A stretch of DNA of 64,000 bases, taken from positions 310,001-374,000 of the forward strand of contig UBJR01000005.1 in NCBI GenBank assembly GCA_900465675.1. Reading direction: 5' to 3'. Of this stretch, positions 60,010-64,000 are shown one piece after another. The position numbers and the translations under genes were made by a program. The stretch is from Hyphomicrobiales bacterium. Lineage in GTDB: Bacteria > Pseudomonadota > Alphaproteobacteria > Rhizobiales > Rhizobiaceae. The first letter of the stretch is position 1. Each line of letters begins with the position of its first letter. Below the pieces are notes generated by a model. It had not been told where the DNA came from and made no database searches. It was given only the letters and a program-made list of their open reading frames with translations.

Positions 60010-60723
60010 ATGACTCCTTCAGCCAACGCGCTTTTGCAGGCAGACGATTCAGCCGACACCGGCACCCAGCAGATCCGCGATGCAATCCGCGACGCGATCG
60101 TCGAACGCCGGCTCGCGCCTGGAACGAAACTGTCGGAAGCCGATGTCGGCAATCTCTTCAATGTCAGCCGCACGCTGGCCCGCGCTGCGCTTCAGGCGCT
60201 CTCTTACGAGGGGCTCGTCAGCGTCGAGAAAAACCGCGGCGCCTTCGTTGCCTATCCCTCGCCAGATGAAGCGAAGCAGATCTTCGCGGCCCGCCGTCTC
60301 GTCGAACCGGGCATCCTGCGCGAGGCAGCCGCCCGCATCACGCCATCGCAGATCCAGCACCTCCGCCAGCTGCTGCAGGAAGAAGGACGCCTGATCAGCG
60401 AGCGCGGACAGACAGCGCGCCGGGCCGAAATCAAGGCTTCCGGCGACTTCCACCTGACGCTGGCATCGATATCGGGCAACGCCATCATGCAGCGCTTCAT
60501 GGAAGAGCTGGTGGCCCGCTCATCCCTGGTCATCGCCCTCTACGGCCAGTCCGCCGTTTCCAGCTGCGGCCATTCCGAGCATGGCGACATCGTCACCGCC
60601 ATCGAGGCCGGCGATCTCGACCGTGCCTGCCATCTGATGGTGCATCACATCTCCCATATCGAGGCCGACCTCGATCTTCGCGAGCGCAAGAGCTTCGGCC
60701 TGAAGGAAGCTTTTTCGATCTAG
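60010..60723 (+). CDS. GntR-family (FadR/FCD) transcriptional regulator
   Basis: 237-residue regulator. Winged helix-turn-helix at about 20-85 (LSEADVGNLFNVSRTLARAALQALSYEGLV) and an FCD ligand-binding domain at about 90-220 with potential metal residues in DFHLTLASISGN, HSEHGD and MVHHISHIE. Divergent from the importer/racemase operon and preceded by a palindromic site, so it probably represses that operon and itself. The ATG has only a weak RBS. Confidence 0.9.
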   Translation: MTPSANALLQADDSADTGTQQIRDAIRDAIVERRLAPGTKLSEADVGNLFNVSRTLARAALQALSYEGLVSVEKNRGAFVAYPSPDEAKQIFAARRLVEPGILREAAARITPSQIQHLRQLLQEEGRLISERGQTARRAEIKASGDFHLTLASISGNAIMQRFMEELVARSSLVIALYGQSAVSSCGHSEHGDIVTAIEAGDLDRACHLMVHHISHIEADLDLRERKSFGLKEAFSI

Positions 60724-60870
60724 CCAAACGCCCTTCGGCGCCGTCGGTCGCTCTACCCGGCCGGGCGGATGCAGCACGCTCCCCGAGCAAATCCCTGCTT
60801 TTCTTCCGGAATTCCCGCTCTAGTTCCAAAAAGAGGAGCCGCTTGCGGCGGGGATGACGAGGAGCAACTG

Positions 60871-62232
60871 ATGAGCGGAGCGCCGTTGAAAAGCTTGCCG
60901 GAGCAGCCGGAACTGCAACGGGTGATGGGACCGGGCCTGCTGCTGCTCTTCATCGTCGGCGATATTCTCGGCACCGGCATCTACGCGCTGACCGGCCAGG
61001 TCGCAGCCGAAGTCGGCGGGGTCGTCTGGCTGCCTTTCCTGATTGCTTTTGTGGTGGCGCTGCTGACGGCGCTCAGCTATCTCGAGCTGGTGACGAAATA
61101 TCCGCGGGCGGCCGGCGCGGCGCTCTACACGCACAAGGCCTTCGGCGTCCACTTCCTGACATTCCTGATCGCCTTTGCCGTCATGTCCTCCGGCATCACC
61201 TCGGCATCGACAGCATCGCGCGCCTTTGCCGCCAATTTTTCCGAGGCCTTCGGCTTTGAATTCGGCGACTATGGCGTCACCTTTATTGCCGTCGCCTTCA
61301 TCGCGCTAATCGCCGCCATCAACTTCCGCGGCGTCGGCGAAAGCGTGAAGCTCAACGTTGTCCTGACGATGGTCGAACTGACCGGCCTGCTGATCATTAT
61401 CGGCATCGGATTCTGGGCGATTGCCGGTGGTGAGGGCGACGTATCACGCGCCTGGACCTTTCAGCCGAGCAGCGAGCACGGCGTGTTCTGGTCGGTCATC
61501 GCCGCCACGACGCTCGCCTTCTTCGCCATGGTCGGCTTCGAGGATTCCGTCAACATGGCCGAGGAATGCAAGGAGCCGAGCCGGATCTTCCCGAAGGTGC
61601 TGCTCGGCGGCCTGTTGATCACAGGCGTTATCTACGTGCTGGTTGCCATCTCGGCGATCACGCTGGTGCCTGCGGCCGAGCTCGGTGAAGGCGAGACGCC
61701 ACTGCTGAAGGTGGTGCAGGCGGGCGCGCCGAACTTCCCGATCGGTATTTTCGGCATCATCACCATGTTCGCCGTCGCCAATTCGGCGCTGATCAACATG
61801 ATGATGGCGAGCCGGCTGATCTACGGTATGAGCCGCGAAGAGGTCCTTCCGGCCGCTCTCGGCAAGGTTCATGCCGCGCGCCAGACGCCCTATATCGCCA
61901 TTGGCTTTACGTCACTGCTGGCCGTCGGCCTGATCCTGTTTGCCGGCGGCGTGCCGGCGCTCGGCGGAACCACGGCTCTGCTGCTGCTCGGCGTCTTTGC
62001 CGTCGTCAATATCGCCGTGCTGGTGCTACGCCGCGACAAGGTCGATCACCCGCATTTCCGCACGCCGACCATCGTGCCGGTCCTCGGCGCGGCGACCTGC
62101 CTGTTCCTCGTCGGCCCCTGGACCGGCCGTGATCCGGTCCAGTACGTGATCGCCGCCTGCCTGATCGGCATCGGTGCGGTCCTCTGGTTCGCGACGATCG
62201 GCTTCATGCGAAGCGCGAACCAGAATGCCTAA
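60871..62232 (+). CDS. amino-acid/polyamine permease (APC superfamily)
   Basis: 453-residue transporter with about 12 membrane helices. The first helix GLLLLFIVGDILGTGIYAL carries the GxGI(Y) substrate-binding motif of APC permeases. Start at 60871 has GAGGAG 7 nt upstream. Substrate not clear from sequence. Single gene, converging with the next permease with 4 nt stop-codon overlap. The 147 nt upstream show no clear operator. Confidence 0.88.
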   Translation: MSGAPLKSLPEQPELQRVMGPGLLLLFIVGDILGTGIYALTGQVAAEVGGVVWLPFLIAFVVALLTALSYLELVTKYPRAAGAALYTHKAFGVHFLTFLIAFAVMSSGITSASTASRAFAANFSEAFGFEFGDYGVTFIAVAFIALIAAINFRGVGESVKLNVVLTMVELTGLLIIIGIGFWAIAGGEGDVSRAWTFQPSSEHGVFWSVIAATTLAFFAMVGFEDSVNMAEECKEPSRIFPKVLLGGLLITGVIYVLVAISAITLVPAAELGEGETPLLKVVQAGAPNFPIGIFGIITMFAVANSALINMMMASRLIYGMSREEVLPAALGKVHAARQTPYIAIGFTSLLAVGLILFAGGVPALGGTTALLLLGVFAVVNIAVLVLRRDKVDHPHFRTPTIVPVLGAATCLFLVGPWTGRDPVQYVIAACLIGIGAVLWFATIGFMRSANQNA

Positions 62233-63071
62233 TGCGACGACTGTTGCTTGGCGCGGGCGACGATCTGCGTCGGATTGACGAACTGCAGGGCGATGATGAG
62301 CCAGAAGAGCGTCGTGATCATGTAGATCACCGCCATCGCATCGATCGACTGCGCGGCACGAACGCCGGAGGCAAACACTGCGTAATAGAGCGAGACGACC
62401 AGCGTCTGCGTCGTCGGCCCCGAGATCAGGAAGGTCAGCTCGAACATCGCGATGGTGCGAACCAGAACCAGAAGCAGCGCCGCCAGCATGCCGGGCAGAA
62501 GCAGCGGCAGCAGGATGCGGATGAAGAGGCTCGTGGTCCCCGCCCCGAACACCCGGGCCGCTGCTTCGATGCGCGGATCGATCTGTTCGATGAACGGGAT
62601 CATCACCAGCACGACGAAGGGGAAAGACGGCACGAGGTTGATCAGCACGAGGCCCCAGAACGTACCGCCGAGGCCGAGCTGATAGAGCACGGTCGCAAGC
62701 GGAATGCCGTAGGTCAAAGGCGGGATCAGCAGCGGCAGCAGGAAGAGCAGAACGATCAGCTTCTTGCCGGGGAAGTCGCGACGGGCCAGCGCATAGGCCG
62801 TCAGCACCCCGAGAATGCCCGAGATCACCGTGACCGTGAAGACGATCTGGAAGGTGACGAGCACGACGCTCGATAGCTGGAATTCCTTCCAGGCGCTGAA
62901 ATACCAGCGCGTCGTCCAGCCCGCCGGCAGCCATGTGCCGAGCCAGCGCGTCGAGAAGGAATTGATGATGACGACGGCGATGACGGCCAAGAGGTTGAGG
63001 ATGAACAGTCCTGCAACGGCCCAGACGGCGAAGCGCCAGATTTTCGATGTGAGGCCCTGGTCACGGATCAT
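62229..63071 (-). CDS. ABC transporter permease (PotC type)
   Basis: 280-residue six-helix permease. First helix VWAVAGLFILNLLAVIAVVIINSF, EAA-type loop (RIEAAARVFGAGTTSLFIRILLPLLLP). The TAG stop overlaps the APC permease stop by 4 nt on the opposite strand. The ATG follows the preceding permease stop by 3 nt. Part of an importer operon that continues beyond the right edge. Confidence 0.9.
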   Translation of the reverse strand: MIRDQGLTSKIWRFAVWAVAGLFILNLLAVIAVVIINSFSTRWLGTWLPAGWTTRWYFSAWKEFQLSSVVLVTFQIVFTVTVISGILGVLTAYALARRDFPGKKLIVLLFLLPLLIPPLTYGIPLATVLYQLGLGGTFWGLVLINLVPSFPFVVLVMIPFIEQIDPRIEAAARVFGAGTTSLFIRILLPLLLPGMLAALLLVLVRTIAMFELTFLISGPTTQTLVVSLYYAVFASGVRAAQSIDAMAVIYMITTLFWLIIALQFVNPTQIVARAKQQSSH

Positions 63072-63074
63072 GGC

Positions 63075-63956
63075 TCAGCCTTTCGTGCCGCCGGCAGGGC
63101 CGCGATAGAAGAACGAGCGGCAGGCGAGAACCGCCACCACGACGACAAGCTCGACAGCCCCCATGATGAGCGCGATCGCCGAGCCCAGTGAATGGTCATA
63201 TTGCTCGAAGGCAGCCTGATAGGCCGCGATCGAGATGACGCGCGTCGGCCCGGCCGGCGCACCGAGCAGAACCGCCGAGGGGAAGACGGCAAAGGCCTGC
63301 ACAAATGCCAGGCAAAAGGTGACGGCGAGGCCCGGCACCAGAAGCGGCAGGAAGACGCGGAAGAAGCGCTTGCGCGGACCGGCCCCCAGCGTTGCCGCCG
63401 CCTGCTCGATCGCCGGATCGATGCCGGTGATGTAGGAGAGCGTCAGCAGGAAGGCGAAGGGAAAGCCGGTGATCAGCAGCGAGGCGAAGACGCCCCAGTA
63501 GTTGTTGGTCAGCTTGACCGGCGCATCAAGGATGCCGATCAGCAGCAGCGTCTGATTGAACCAGCCGCGCGGGCCGAGGAACGTCAGCAGGCCATCGGCG
63601 ACGAAGACCGTTCCAAGCGTGATCGGCAGCACCAGGATCGTCGTCAGCAGGCGCTGGCGCCGCATCAGCCGGACGCGGAACGCGATTGGCACGGCGAGCG
63701 CCAGATTGAGGATGGTGACAGGCAACGCCAGCCACATCGTAGCGCCGATGGTGTTGTACTGGAAGGGATCGCTGAAGAACTTGGCGTAATTCGCATACCA
63801 CGCGCCGCCATCCTTCGGCGTCAGCGAATCCACCACGCCATAGAAGAAGGGATAGACGAACAACGCGAGCATGAAGATCAGGCCCGGCAGCACCAGCATC
63901 GTCGTGCCGTCGAGCCCGCGGACCGCAAGCCGGGTGCGAAGCGATGGCCCGCTCAT
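63075..63956 (-). CDS. ABC transporter permease (PotB type)
   Basis: 293-residue six-helix permease. First helix TMLVLPGLIFMLALFVYPFFYG, EAA-type loop DPAIEQAAATLGAGPRKRFFRVFLPLLVP. The ATG at 63956 overlaps the preceding gene's TGA by 2 nt, so they are coupled. Confidence 0.9.
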   Translation of the reverse strand: MSGPSLRTRLAVRGLDGTTMLVLPGLIFMLALFVYPFFYGVVDSLTPKDGGAWYANYAKFFSDPFQYNTIGATMWLALPVTILNLALAVPIAFRVRLMRRQRLLTTILVLPITLGTVFVADGLLTFLGPRGWFNQTLLLIGILDAPVKLTNNYWGVFASLLITGFPFAFLLTLSYITGIDPAIEQAAATLGAGPRKRFFRVFLPLLVPGLAVTFCLAFVQAFAVFPSAVLLGAPAGPTRVISIAAYQAAFEQYDHSLGSAIALIMGAVELVVVVAVLACRSFFYRGPAGGTKG

Positions 63957-64000
63957 GCAGCCGTTTCCTTGAAGAGTAGCGCCCGCCCTGCAGCCGGCTG
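63953..64000 (-). CDS. C-terminus of an upstream gene, probably an ABC ATPase (partial)
   Basis: Only 15 codons and a TGA are visible (ending LLFKETAA). The stop at 63953-63955 overlaps the permease ATG. A PotA-type ATPase end is expected by position and by the LLFKE tail; the sequence itself is too short to prove it. Confidence 0.5.
   Translation of the reverse strand, partial: QPAAGRALLFKETAA

Overview
The window looks like chromosome or chromid DNA from a member of the Rhizobiaceae (Rhizobium/Sinorhizobium/Agrobacterium group). Most of it is GC-rich, with strong GGAGG-type ribosome binding sites and many ABC importers. Its gene neighbourhoods match rhizobial ones: an agp/aga alpha-galactoside locus, an RTX heme peroxidase with a type I secretion system, and a TfuA protein. 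No rRNA, tRNA, CRISPR array, transposase or phage gene was seen.

Layout. 1-12072: a type I secretion operon with a giant RTX heme peroxidase (5' end outside the window), the ABC exporter, a second RTX protein and the HlyD-type adaptor. 12228-16972: a small unknown gene behind a CtrA-like box, a DUF1194 protein, a TadG-like von Willebrand protein, a GGEEF diguanylate cyclase and a small unknown gene. 17115-21206: a five-gene methionine sulfoxide repair operon with an exported MsrB, DipZ, an exported MsrA, a cytosolic MsrB and a cytosolic MsrA. It is preceded by an ECF sigma-F-like promoter and closed by a terminator. 21433-22380: a lytic transglycosylase. 22509-32602: the alpha-galactoside locus, with two GH4 enzymes, a dipeptide-type ABC importer and a divergent AraC regulator. 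32670-33924: a YkgJ-type cysteine-cluster protein and an ArsR-type regulator. 34092-39929: an arabino-oligosaccharide importer with a GH51 arabinofuranosidase. 40170-43936: an M16 peptidase and a short-chain dehydrogenase.

44092-51221 is the most unusual part. It is a compact one-strand operon: a degenerate cyclase/AAA regulator, a YcaO protein, a TfuA protein, a predicted HExxH metalloprotease and two small orphan proteins. YcaO plus TfuA is the enzyme pair known for peptide-backbone thioamidation, so this is a candidate peptide or protein modification system. It has no recognisable precursor, and parts of it have clearly lower GC than the flanks.

51301-54486: a ROK/polyphosphate-glucokinase-like kinase and a GH15 glucoamylase, probably a cytoplasmic glucan-to-glucose-6-phosphate pair. 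54641-60723: a spermidine/putrescine-type ABC importer with an Asp/Glu/hydantoin racemase and a divergent GntR/FCD regulator. 60871-64000: an APC permease and part of another PotBC-type importer that runs off the right edge.

A recurring theme is strong hairpins placed between solute-binding-protein genes and their permease genes (27758-27808, 35819-35846, 57161-57316), plus one just upstream of agpA (29983-30037). They probably set unequal expression within the transport operons.
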